A stretch of DNA of 64,000 nt from Pseudoneurospora amorphoporcata. Lineage: Eukaryota; Ascomycota; Sordariomycetes; Sordariales; Sordariaceae. Positions 21,665-31,760 of this stretch are shown piece after piece (within the stretch, counting starts at the first letter, position 1; every line of letters begins with the position of its first letter). The notes below the pieces were generated by a model. It was not told where the DNA came from. It made no database searches and saw nothing but the letters and a program-made list of their open reading frames with translations. The DNA is taken from positions 62,001 through 126,000 of the forward strand of contig MU859086.1 in NCBI GenBank assembly GCA_033297205.1, written 5' to 3'. The position numbers and the translations under genes are program-made.

Positions 21665-24600
21665 TTGTATCCATCTTGACTTGTCCGGGATGTTGATGGG
21701 TGACGATGGACGATCTTGTCTCGCTCTCACGCTTGGCATTTCCCCCTTTGGAAAACCAAGTACACTGTGACTGACGTGACTGCCCTGGTCGTCCAAGTTC
21801 CGCACCTCAACTCTCAAGGGCCTCGGAGGAGGACCGGGATCGGTTCGTGGATGAGGTTGCACTAGGTGGTTAGAGATGGGGCCTCGGGAATGGGGGCGTA
21901 TGTTAGGCCTGGGTGGTATGCTAGGGTGGATTATGGAAGGAGAAGAGTTGGAGAAAGGGCCGAGAAGACGGGCTTGAGTTGTATCCGGGCATTGAGGCTC
22001 GGTCCTTTTGACCCTTTTGGATCTTTGCTGGGTCTTCTCTTGTTTTTGCCCTGGTCACTGGTCACGTCACGATCCTCTTCCTTTGTGGCGCGCTACTCTA
22101 GAATAGGTATCTGCAGGAACGATTGTCTCCCGCTGAGCTCTCCCTTGCTTGGTATTCGACGAGTTCGAGTCATTGGAGCAGATCGATGGGGGAGCATTAT
22201 GAGCTCTTTGAGTGTAAGAGAACGTGCAGTGTGATGGTTGGTCTATACAGAGAGCGGTATGATCCAAGTAGCGGTACCAAACCAGAGGCGAGCTGCTGAC
22301 CTGGGTGAGTGGAAGGTGTGGATGGCGGAGATTGGCCACCTAGATGGAGAGAGCTTCAAAGCCATCCGTTTGGCAGTGACCCAAGCTTCAAAGCAACGCC
22401 CATCTTCAGTAAAGAAAGGCCGATATCTTGCCGCGGGCGTTTTTCTACCGTCACATCGTCAGTGTCACTGTCGGTGTAAGATGAGTGGATGGCGCATTGT
22501 TTCCGCGTGTGTTCACTTCAGCTTCTGATTTCATGTGAAATCTGCAAAGACGGCGCCACTGAAGCTTGGAATCTGAACAAATCGGTGGGTGTGGGGCACT
22601 GCAAGTTACACAGGCTCTTTTCATGGTCTCGCTACGGCGGAGAAAGCTCGATAATGCGGGGAACTAGGGCCTGCTTTGAGCATCACGGGAACACAAACAA
22701 ATCTCTTGTGACTTTTCCCGCCCTTTTGGCACCTGCACACATGGCAATGTGATTAACTCTGTGCTATGTGAAGCTAACTTTGTCATACCTGAGGTCTAGA
22801 ATTGGGATTTTGGTATATCACGACCCGCTAGACATTGCATCGTTGGGATCTTTTTAGGTTGGAGGCCCATCTCTCCATCTCTTGTCCTAAGCTTGGCGGA
22901 CGGCATACCGATCTTGTAAGTCTTAACAGCCAAATCTCTCTCTCTCTCTCCGCCATCGCTGCTTGCTGCCCACATCCAACGACGCGCGTCTCCACCATAC
23001 GTCAGCTCATCCGGCCGACCAAGACATGACAAATGGTGGTCTGCCGCCGACGAGGTCATTCGAAATCGGCCCGTCTCGATCTCGGGAAAAAGTCTGTGGC
23101 GTCTGGGGGAAGGACGGCACCATGCCGAGGATAGAAAGCGTAAAGTTGGGGAACCTGGACCATCGAAAAGTTGGGCAGACAAGATAGGACCCCTGTTGCC
23201 CAAAAAGAGGTCCCGCACCGGCAGCTCGGCTAGCGTGGAGTGCTGCTGGGTGAGATCTGGGGTTGACCGCCTTGGAGTGTCGACTGCATCTGCATTGGCG
23301 GCCGTTGTGAAGGACAGGGGGTGTTTCCGTTGGAGATGAGGGAGTGAGGCTTTGCCATCTCCTGTTATATGCTGAACCATGTTCCAGTTATGCACAAAAA
23401 GTTGGGAAATATGGGAATAGCTTCTTTGAGCAAACGGCTATCGATCAGATCGGGTTAGGGCTAACAGCTACACAAGTTGAGAATAGCATCCGTCCATGGC
23501 ACACGACTTGTTCCCCAATATCGACGGCTAGTTCCCTCAAGGCCGGCATAACCCGCTGTTGGACCGGGGGACACTGATAGACAACAGCTGTCTAGCAGTT
23601 TCAGAATTCAGATCGCAGAGGAAGATCTGGAAGCACCATCAGGTCGGTCCTTCTTGATGATAGAAATCCCACTTCACCAAAACATTCGAGTCGGGGCCAA
23701 CGTCAGCACAAACAGACGATGGATTCTCCACGCAGGTACCAACACGCTCAACAGCAGACAGACCATCTGTTGGTGGGTCCCGGGCACAGGGCACAGGCCA
23801 CCTGTTTGCCCCACTCGTGCCCTGGGTTTCTAGCCCACCGTTTCTAGCCCTCCAGATCTCCCACTTTCTTTCCTTTCTATAGCATCATCATCACCATCTT
23901 TCATATCGATCACGTTATCCATCGCTCGTGATCTCACACAATCTCATATTGCTGAGTGCAAGCAATGCATGTGAAGTGAAAGCATATCAGATTTGGACTG
24001 ACTGAAGTGACATGGGAGGATCAATTATTTTGACATGTACGCCCTTCACTGTTGATCTTCAAGGGCAGGGGCAGGCTTAGGTATAATGTCGCCATTCGAT
24101 CAAAGACAGCAAAGCAAAACAATCACAGCACAACACATGTTTTTTTTACGGCGAGAAATGTGGCAATTGTCATGGTTTCCCCCAGCCTCATAGGACGACG
24201 TCCTCGGCGAACGGATTGGAATATGACTTCCCCTACATCATCTGGCCCTCCCCAAGCTCAAGCCTTGCGGCGAACGAGGTTCACGCCGGAGTTCGGTTCT
24301 TCTGGTGACTTGTCGGCTGGAAATTGACATCATGGAAGAACTGTAAAAAGTCCCGGATGGCTCCTTGGTTGCCGAACTGCCTCAGCACTCAACCCTAGCT
24401 ACCCTACAAGTGCAAGCACGAGCTGGGCGGCAGAGGAGCACTGGGCACAGGTCCGTGAGGAGAAAAAAGAAGAGAAAAGGGAAAGAATTGGCTGCGACGT
24501 CCCGCTTGATATACGAAAATTTTGGATGTGGGGTCTGTGCTTCTGTCGCCAAGCCAGCCCTGCAAGTCCTGGTGGATACTGCAATGCCTTATCTTATCGT

Positions 24601-24829
24601 AAGGATCCGGCCAGTAACGGCCTGTGTTTGCCTGCCAGTGTCAGCCTCAACTGCGACGTCCAGCGGTCCACTGGCAACTTTCCACTGTTCTTGCCTCTCA
24701 CGGTGCACCATCCATTCACAACGCGGCTGGAATTCCAACTTCCTTCCCTTCGGCACCCACGTCCGCATCTAGCGGCTTGCGACACCTCATTACCACCGCA
24801 TAGTATCCTCATCAGAAATCATTCCCACA
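21665..24829. other. 3.2 kb divergent intergenic region, glucoamylase / snu66
   Basis: This is the second-longest gene-free stretch here. It holds the upstream control region of the starch-regulated glucoamylase gene and the snu66 promoter. There is a CT tract at about 22936-22951 and a duplicated phrase TTTCTAGCCC at about 23828 and 23843. A 199-codon minus-strand frame (23395-22796) lacks motifs and bias, and I do not call it. No repeat element or RNA gene is seen. Confidence 0.55.
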
Positions 24830-26848
24830 ATGGATGCCGCATCAATCGAAGAGCTCAACAAGGTGCGACGGGCAATGGGCATGAAGCCCCTGCCCGTCCC
24901 CGGCGAAGCACCCAAGGCCAGATCACCCACTCCCGAAGGCGAAGACAAGGGCAGCACCCTCGAGACCCGCGAAGCCGCATCCTACGACAACTACAAGAAG
25001 GCCCTGGAGGCAGACGCCGCGAAAAAGAAGCGCGAGGAGAGAGCCGCCGCCATCAAGAAGGCCCGCGAGATGGCCCAGCGCAACGCCATCCTCGACGGCA
25101 AGGGCATCGCCGATGACGTGGAAGACGACGAGCTCGATGCCAAGGTCTGGCTCAAGAATCAGAAGAAGCGACAGAAGAAGATCGACGCCGCAAAAAAGGC
25201 CGAGGAAGAGAAGGCCGCTGCAGAAGCTGCGGCCGCGGCGGCTGAGCACACGGCTAGGGATCTGGCCGGTGTCAAGGTTGCGCACGATATGGATACTTTT
25301 CTTGAGAGTGGCGATCAGGTTCTCACGCTCAAGGATACTGGTGTGTTGGATGCTGAAGAGGAAGGGGACGAGCTCGAAAACATTGAACTCCGGGAACGGG
25401 AAAAGTTGAACGAGAGACTCGACCTTAAGAAGAAGAAGCCGCTTTACGACCCTAACGACATTGACGAGACGGGCGAACGAACAATCCTGTCACAGTACGA
25501 CGAGGAGATCAGTGGCAAAAAAAAGAAGGCTTTCACACTCGGTCAGACGATCAGGACGACGACAACGACAGACTCTTTGGCCGATATTCTAAACAGCGCG
25601 CCTGTTCAGAGGAAGGGGCAGACGGTTGATCTCGATATGCTCGGTACGGTGAACCCCTCTATCTGTCTTTCTGACGTGGTGCTGACGCGTATTCAAACAG
25701 ATGATGCTCCTGCGCCAGTATCAGATTACATGGATGCGTCCGAAATCAAAGTCAAGAAGCCGAAAAAGAAGAAGACCAAGTCGACGAGGCGGCGAGACGA
25801 AGACGATGTGCTATTCGCTGGAGAGCCAGAAGCTTCAACAGAAACAGACCAACAGATGGACATTGACTCGGGTGCGACGTACATGAAAAAGAGAAAGACA
25901 TTTGATGAGGACTTTGTCGACGATGACGATCTGCAACAATCTTTGGCCCGCCAAAGATCCGCAGCGTTGAAGAAGCGAAAGACACGGCCCGAAGAGCTTG
26001 CTAAACAGCTGCGCGAACAATCGAACCAACCAGAGCCGGAAGCCGCTGAGGCTGGTGGCATCGTTATCGACGAAATCAGCGAGTTCGTTGATGCTCTCCA
26101 TGCAGAACGCGAAGAAGAGAAGAAGGCACCGAAGCCAAAGCCTCAACAACGGACAGAGACGGCGGTTACGGCAATGGAGGAGGAATCATCGGATGAGGAG
26201 ATGGAAGACGCCGGCAAGGACGGGCAGTCCGAGCGGGCCACATCGCCGTCCGGTGAGCTTCCTACAACCGGTGTCGAAGGAGAGGAGCTTGTGGACCAAG
26301 GCATGGGCGCAACATTGGGCTTGCTCAAGAAAAGGAACCTCGTCGACCCAGGGTCCCGCGGCTCGGAGCTGGTCAAGAACTTCCTCGAGACCGCTCACTT
26401 CAAGGCCGAGCTCGCCCGTCTCATGAAGAAGTTCGACGACGAGACCCGCATCCAGCGCGAGCGCGACCGTGCCAGCGGCCGTCTCGACCGCATGTCTATC
26501 CGCGAGCGTGAGGAGTGGCAGCGCCAGCAGAACACGATTCGTGAAAGGCATCAGGCAGACCTTAAGGATAGGCTGTTCAAGGAGCATTACAAGCCCACGG
26601 TGGAGCTCAAGTATCACGATGCTGAAGGCCGGTCGCTCGACCAGAAGGAGGCCTTCAAGGAGCTGTCGCACCAGTTCCACGGAAAGGGCAGCGGGAAGGG
26701 CAAGACGGATAAGCGGCTCAAGAAGCTCGAGGCGGAGAGGAGGCAGATGGCACAGAGTATGCTTGATGCTAGTCAGAACGTAGGCATGAGCACGGCGGCG
26801 TCGCACCAGGGTAAGAAGCGGAAGGAGGCTGGCGTTCGGTTGGCCTAA
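24830..26848 (+). CDS. snu66: SNU66/SART1-family U4/U6.U5 tri-snRNP splicing factor
   Basis: Two exons, 24830-25643 and 25701-26848, give 653 residues. The 57-bp intron (25644-25700, GTACGG...AAACAG, branch-like GCTGAC) is divisible by three and has no in-frame stop, so an unspliced mRNA would encode 672 residues. The splice restores LDMLDDAPAPVSDYMDASE, which fits the family. SART1 features are a charged coiled-coil N-terminus (DAKVWLKNQKKRQKKIDAAK), LNERLDLKKKKPLYDPNDID, ASEIKVKKPKKKK, GMGATLGLLKKRNLVDPGSR, LKYHDAEGRSLDQKEAFKEL and QFHGKGSGKGKTDKRLKKLE near the C-terminus. Family members bridge U4/U6 and U5 in the tri-snRNP and bind the ubiquitin-like protein Hub1. HIND-type Hub1-binding elements are expected in the family. 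The repeated GLLKKRN-type motif is the candidate, which is an inference. Confidence 0.92.
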   Translation: MDAASIEELNKVRRAMGMKPLPVPGEAPKARSPTPEGEDKGSTLETREAASYDNYKKALEADAAKKKREERAAAIKKAREMAQRNAILDGKGIADDVEDDELDAKVWLKNQKKRQKKIDAAKKAEEEKAAAEAAAAAAEHTARDLAGVKVAHDMDTFLESGDQVLTLKDTGVLDAEEEGDELENIELREREKLNERLDLKKKKPLYDPNDIDETGERTILSQYDEEISGKKKKAFTLGQTIRTTTTTDSLADILNSAPVQRKGQTVDLDMLGTVNPSICLSDVVLTRIQTDDAPAPVSDYMDASEIKVKKPKKKKTKSTRRRDEDDVLFAGEPEASTETDQQMDIDSGATYMKKRKTFDEDFVDDDDLQQSLARQRSAALKKRKTRPEELAKQLREQSNQPEPEAAEAGGIVIDEISEFVDALHAEREEEKKAPKPKPQQRTETAVTAMEEESSDEEMEDAGKDGQSERATSPSGELPTTGVEGEELVDQGMGATLGLLKKRNLVDPGSRGSELVKNFLETAHFKAELARLMKKFDDETRIQRERDRASGRLDRMSIREREEWQRQQNTIRERHQADLKDRLFKEHYKPTVELKYHDAEGRSLDQKEAFKELSHQFHGKGSGKGKTDKRLKKLEAERRQMAQSMLDASQNVGMSTAASHQGKKRKEAGVRLA

Positions 26849-27858
26849 GGGACGGCCACAAGTAGTACGACTGGGATTCGGAGCGTCGACCAAGTTATTG
26901 TTTGGATTATAACTATACGAAACAAGGTGCATACAACCCTTTCACTCTACCATTCATTTTCAACTTTATTGGACTCGCTGACACGGAACGAGCCCTCTAG
27001 TCTTGAACACAGGTAAGACGTAGATCGTTCCGTCGAGTCGTGATCCCACTTACTGTTGTTGGTGTGAAACATTGCACTCGTGAATATGTTACCCATCGTG
27101 AGGACTTGGCCACTGGCCGTTATAGCGAGGTCAATGGGACTTCCGGGCAGGGAAGAAACACGGTAATTGATTTCATGACCAAAGAGGAGACAAAGCAGCA
27201 GATGAGTAGCTGAGCCATCAGGCCCAAAATAAAACATTATTTTTGTGTTGTATCTCTAGGTATACACGTCTCATAGTCTTCAGTGCCTTTGTCCGTCCGT
27301 TCGTCGCCAGAGCCAAGTGCGCTCTTTTGTGGCCATGACCCCCATGCAAAACTTGATGCTCCGTCCACCGACTCCTTCATCGATGAATGTGTCTCCATGG
27401 GCCGGGTGCTCTCGTTTCATACACTGACAAGTCAAGCAATCTCGTCAGCCCCTCGAAAAAAAACACCCCAGAACGATGCGGAGGCTCCGGACTATAGGGT
27501 GTCGTAGACGAATAGAGAAATATTTGAGGGCGGTGGATGGGAACCGACCGGGGAGTCATGCTCTGTGTGTTCGTCGTCGCTTTGGTGTAATTTAATCCCG
27601 CAAGTTCCCCCTTCCAGTCGATTGTTCTTCCATCTGCCCACCAGCTCGGTCGTTCCCTTTCTAGAGCTTTTACCCTGAATTTTTTTTCTTTTCTTTTTTT
27701 TTTTTTGTGATGTACCGAACTCGTGGTCGATAATCCTTCTCTGCTCCTGGTCTTGCTCTCTTCTGCTCCCATGCCATCGAAAAGCACACCTCTCGCCCTC
27801 GAATATGCGCAGCAGGTCCCGTCTTCCGAACTTATAAATTGCACTTAGGTCGGCCCCT
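26849..27858. other. convergent intergenic region, snu66 / small membrane protein
   Basis: These 1.0 kb lie between convergent 3' ends. A TTTTCTTTTC...T11 pyrimidine run lies at about 27681-27706. A 96-codon minus frame (27237-26947) and overlapping 155/148-codon frames at 27.4-27.9 kb show no motif or consistent bias. No gene is called. Confidence 0.5.
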
Positions 27859-28089
27859 TTACGCATCTTCCAAAATACGTCCGCTCCCCCCTCCAACCCT
27901 CTTCCGGTTCTCCCATTCGGCGCCCGGACCCCGGGCAAACACGTCGACGTACGCCCGCGCCGCAGCCCGGTGCCGCGTCTGCACCCACCACATGAAGAAG
28001 ATGATGGAGAAGAAGAGGGTGACCCAGATCAGCACCATGCGGTTGGAGCGGCGCCTGGGGGCGTAGGGGGAGAAGTAGTTGCGGGCCAT
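27859..28089 (-). CDS. small single-pass membrane protein (76 aa), function unknown
   Basis: A 76-residue frame starts at ATG 28089-28087 in a very good context (GTCAAAATGGCC). Residues 1-17 are basic (MARNYFSPYAPRRRSNR). Residues 18-36 form one hydrophobic helix (MVLIWVTLFFSIIFFMWWV), followed by QTRHRAAARAYVDVFARG and a Gly/Arg-rich end. Codon use is strongly C/G-ending, unlike random frames nearby. The shape (short basic N-terminus, single transmembrane helix, short soluble tail) suits an assembly factor or accessory subunit in the ER or mitochondrial membrane, but I recognise no family. It could be one exon of a slightly longer gene. Confidence 0.62.
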   Translation of the reverse strand: MARNYFSPYAPRRRSNRMVLIWVTLFFSIIFFMWWVQTRHRAAARAYVDVFARGPGAEWENRKRVGGGSGRILEDA

Positions 28090-29148
28090 TTTGACTAAAG
28101 GTTGTTGTTGTGTTTGTGGTGAAGAGGGATGAGTTCGGATGCTGCGGATGTTTGCTGGTTGGCCTGGATAGGTATAAGGGTATGTATTATGGATGTAGGT
28201 TGGCCGGTGGATAGATCCAAAAGGTCGTCTGGTTGTAGGATATCTCTGGGTTTTTGTGGATGGTATGAGTCCCGGTCTTGCTTCCTCTTAGCGATCAACG
28301 AGATGTCAACCAGAGGATCTTAGGTTCGTGGAAGCTGTTGATGATGACTGGGAAGGTGAGAGATGGAAGGAACGGAAACAAAAGTCCAAATGACGTACGG
28401 TTGGCAATGCGCCGAACAGGGACGAGCTGTAGGCGGTGTTGTTAACTTTTAGGCGGTCAGCCAATAGTGGATCTAGAGGGTGCTGAGGTTCCCCGTTGGG
28501 TGGGCCTTAACTAGCGGCTCGTGCACTGTTGGGCAGGAACGCCCGATGCCGTTCGCTACAGGGCACCTATCGTCTCCATGTCAACATTTCGTGATGGCTT
28601 CAACTCGAATCATTCACTCTCGTGCATGGGCGAACAAAGATGCAAACTCAACGGCCTGGACGCAGTATGAGCAACAAGCAAAAAGGAAACGCAAAAAGTG
28701 CAGAAAGACCAAGTTCGGCCCGCCCGGTGCGGTAAAATCGTCTACCACCTTGCCACTGTTTATTGTTTCGTTATCCCGTCGTTATTACTATCGTTGATAC
28801 CGTTTTATGATTATGGAAAGCCGTTCTCATAATCAGGAGCCCCTTTTTTTTTTCGTTTGTTATAGGCTTGGAGTCTTGGGGTGGTAGACAATGTCCCTGA
28901 CCAACACTTTCCGAGCCGGCTGAACTGGGTGAAAGGGGATCTGGTGGCAGTGATACATATACCAGTATGGGAGACACAGAGCGGGGAGAATGGTCAATTG
29001 GTAACGGCTGGTATGCCAAACTGAAAGGGTGGGAGATGGGATGAGGTTATTCATGGGAGCTTGAGGCAGTGTATAACCCTAACCCGTCGGCCTTGGCGGG
29101 CGGTTTTATGTCCTGACAAGTTCATCTCCTTGCCAGCACTACCCAATC
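28090..29148. other. intergenic, no gene seen
   Basis: This 1.06 kb holds the promoter of the small membrane protein gene and the 3' end of the DJ-1-like gene. Open frames of up to 105 codons are unbiased. There is a T10 run near 28845. Confidence 0.5.
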
Positions 29149-30201
29149 CTAATTCTGCGGCGGGATTCCAAACCGTTCAGCAAACGGATCATCCCTCCAA
29201 TCCATCACCGGCTCATGCTCAATAGCTCCCGCAATCAAGTCCGCCATCGCCACCCCATCCGGGTACATGTGCCTGACGAACTCGAACGTCATATCCAATC
29301 CCGACGTGACTCCCGACGAAGTCCAGATGTTACCGTCGACAACCCATCGAGCTGGCGAGACCCTGTTCGGCGCATGTTAGCAAGACTTCACCAAAACAAA
29401 AAAGGTGACGGGGGAACAGCGGAAAACATACCACTTAACCTTCTCCCCCAAAGGCGTCACCTCCCCCCAAACCATCTTATTAGTAGTCGCCCTCCTTCCA
29501 TCCAGCACGCCTGCCCTAGCCACCACAGCAGAACCGATACACACCGTGACCAAATATTTATCCTTCTTCTTCTTGCCGCCCCCCTCCTCCTCCTCCTTCC
29601 CCTCCCTTGTGCTTCCCTTCCGTCCCACTCCATATTGACCAACCATCCTCCTCAAAAACGCCAGTTCCCCTCCAGCCTCCAAATCAGGATCATACACCCC
29701 CTCCCCGCCCGGGACCATCAGCACATCCACGCTTTCCAACACCTCTCTCATGTCATTCCACTGCTGCTCCGTAGTGGGGATGGCATGCGTGGGGTTGAAG
29801 ATCGGGTAAAAAGACGAGTTTTGCGGGTTCATTGACGGTAGAGTCGGAGACGTCAAAACCGGTCCCGGAAAGGAGCGGGAAAAGATGAGCAGACGCAGAG
29901 GGTGAAATTTGGCCACGAATTGGAGGATTTCGATGGGCCCGTAGGCGTCGAGGATCTCAAAGGAGCGGAAGAGGAGGAGGGCGTAGGTCTTGGGGGCTGG
30001 ATAGGTCGTTGAGTTGCTGTTGGTGTTGTTGGCAAGGGTCGGGAAGCCGGTGGTCTTTAGGTTTCCAAGGTTGGTCGCCGTCTTGGGTAGGGTTTTCAAA
30101 AGCTTGATGTTGGATTCGAGTTGGGGGAGGATGGCGGCCGTTGTGAGGTGCAGGTGGAGGAGGGTGAGGGTGATAGCTTTGGTGAGGATTGTGAGCCGCA
30201 T
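29149..30201 (-). CDS. DJ-1/PfpI-superfamily protein with signal peptide
   Basis: Two exons, 30201-29432 and 29362-29149, give 327 residues. The 69-bp intron (29431-29363, donor GTATGT, acceptor GAACAG) restores KWVSPARWVVDGNIWTSSG. The class I glutamine-amidotransferase-like fold of DJ-1/PfpI is visible: YALLLFRSFEILDAYGPIEI, DVLMVPGGEGVYD, the nucleophile elbow VTVCIGSAVVARAGVLDGRR with the reactive Cys, and NIWTSSGVTSGLDMTFEFV after the intron. A C-terminal PFAERFGIPPQN-like end is common in fungal isocyanide-hydratase-type members. The first 23 residues (MRLTILTKAITLTLLHLHLTTA) read as a signal peptide, and several N-x-S/T sites follow, so the protein probably enters the secretory pathway. 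An insert (RKGSTREGKEEEEGGGKKKK) precedes the Cys strand. Substrate unknown. Confidence 0.88.
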
Positions 30202-30219
30202 TTTTGGAAGGTTGGGAGG

Positions 30220-30250
<31 letters not shown>

Positions 30251-30255
30251 CGATG
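30202..30255 (-). repeat. (CAA)n tract in the 5' leader of the DJ-1-like gene
   Basis: TGT/TTG repeats at 30219-30250 read (CAA)n, about ten units, on the transcribed strand and end about 18 bases before the ATG at 30201. CAA repeats are unstructured and leave the leader open for scanning ribosomes. Confidence 0.7.
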
Positions 30256-31760
30256 ATGCTGTTAGTGGTCTGGGAGGGTGAGAGATGATGATATGGTTGT
30301 TGGGCTTTTCGAAAGGATCAATAAAAGGAGTTCGTGCTCCTTTTATACACATGGTTTCTTTCAAGCGTTTCTCACTCACCCTGATTATGTAAAAGACCTT
30401 CTGGTGTTCACCAGAACATGCCCGTGGCCAGGACAGACAGAGAGGGCAACCAACCTCGTCGTCTGTCTCTCTGCTCCACAACACCATGCCCACATACCTC
30501 TACGTACTATGTGGTGACTACCAGACAATGATACAACTTGGTGTTCCGCTTACCAAGACCTGGCTGGCATGTGACTGAATAGTTGAGCAAGTAAGTAGGT
30601 AATCAGAAGCAGTGTTGTTCTATGTCTAGGTAATAATGACCGGCCTGTTTACACAGAAAGGGGCTCCAGTTGTTAGTTTTCCGGGAATAACTCTCTGTTA
30701 CCCATTCCAACTTCCGATGCTCAACGGCATTAGGTTGGGCTGGCAATCACAAGCAGTGTTATTCTATGTCTAGGTAATAATGACCAGCGAGTTTACACAG
30801 AAAGGGGCTCCAGTTGTTAGTTTTCCGGTAATAACTCGCTGTTACCATTCTAACTTCCGATGCTCAACGGCATTAGGTTGGGCTGACTGTCAGAAGCCGC
30901 GCGGGATGTCAGCCTGCGCCCTTGGGGTACCGGGAGAAAATAAACTAAGGTTGTGTAACCTTCAACGTTAATGGACCTCTCTGTAGGTAAGCTCAAGATC
31001 GAATTCCCCCAGGATTGGTAATCCAGAAAGCACTCGCATACCCATGATGAGGCGGCGACATGTAAAGGTAGGTAGCAGCTAACCGTCTGACACGGAACTT
31101 GGGGTCGCTTATGGTCGGAAACGAGTCCGACACGCAGGTAAACGGGCTCATATGAGCTCAGCTTCATGAAACATGAATGCTATATGTCACTGAAGGTGTG
31201 GGAGTGAACTTGAGTAGGTGATGAGTTATCTCTACGTTTGAGTGACTGTTGGTGTTGGAATGTCAACCAACGGGACTGATACCCGTATACAATACTTTTG
31301 TCGTGCACATCTCCTATACAGCCATATTTATGTTGAATACACGAGTTATAAACACACTTTTCCGTCAACTGTTACAAATTTTATCGTCTCAAGCATACAA
31401 TAATGCTACAATCTGTACCCTACCCATTGCCCAGCATCAAGCCCATAATAGTAATATTCGTTACACGGAGCGAACGTTTAAATCAGACTTTGTCAACGAT
31501 TGTAACGTGACTCTCGTCCCAGTTACCCTTGCTTTCCGCACACCTGCACTCGCAGCCATACATCCACCACCACCCTCCCGCTGTCGCTCTTCGCCCTTGG
31601 AAACTGCTTCTTTCATGCTCTCTTTCGACAGATGCCAAGGCGTAACTCGATTTGGGCACCTAGGGCGGAGAAACCTCACGCCTTTGTGCACCACCAGCGG
31701 CGTCTTTTTCCTGAACGTATTTGTAGTAGTAGTAGTTGATATCTTCGACTTGCCGCTTCC
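30256..31760. other. intergenic with a 144-bp tandem duplication
   Basis: This is upstream of the DJ-1-like gene and downstream of the chromodomain gene. It contains the direct duplication annotated separately. The rest has AGGTAGGTA-type motifs (30594, 31064) and an AT-rich stretch at 31300-31480. No coding frame is supported. Confidence 0.5.
30608..30885. repeat. imperfect tandem direct duplication, period 144 bp
   Basis: Copy 1 (30608-30742) and copy 2 (30752-30885) both run from AGCAGTGTTRTTCTATGTCT to GGCATTAGGTTGGGCTG, about 93-94% identical by eye, separated by nine bases. Differences include G/A, C/T, T/G and C/G changes and a one-base indel, so they are not a pure RIP pattern. The phrase TCAGAAGC before copy 1 recurs after copy 2, which suggests an older third unit or slippage boundary. 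Confidence 0.85.

Noticed and set aside
21564..21674. Upstream in-frame ATG that would extend glucoamylase by 37 residues
   Set aside because: It lies upstream of the TATATAA box and would bury the clear signal peptide starting at 21563.
22796..23395. 199-codon minus-strand frame in the glucoamylase/snu66 gap
   Set aside because: No motif, no codon bias and a CT-repeat within it; probably a chance open frame.
26947..27237. 96-codon minus-strand frame near the snu66 3' end
   Set aside because: No good start context, no bias and no recognisable family; could be chance within a convergent 3' region.
27377..27938. Overlapping 148- and 155-codon minus-strand frames downstream of the small membrane protein
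   Set aside because: They span a poly-T/pyrimidine run, lack bias, and probably lie in the 3' UTR.
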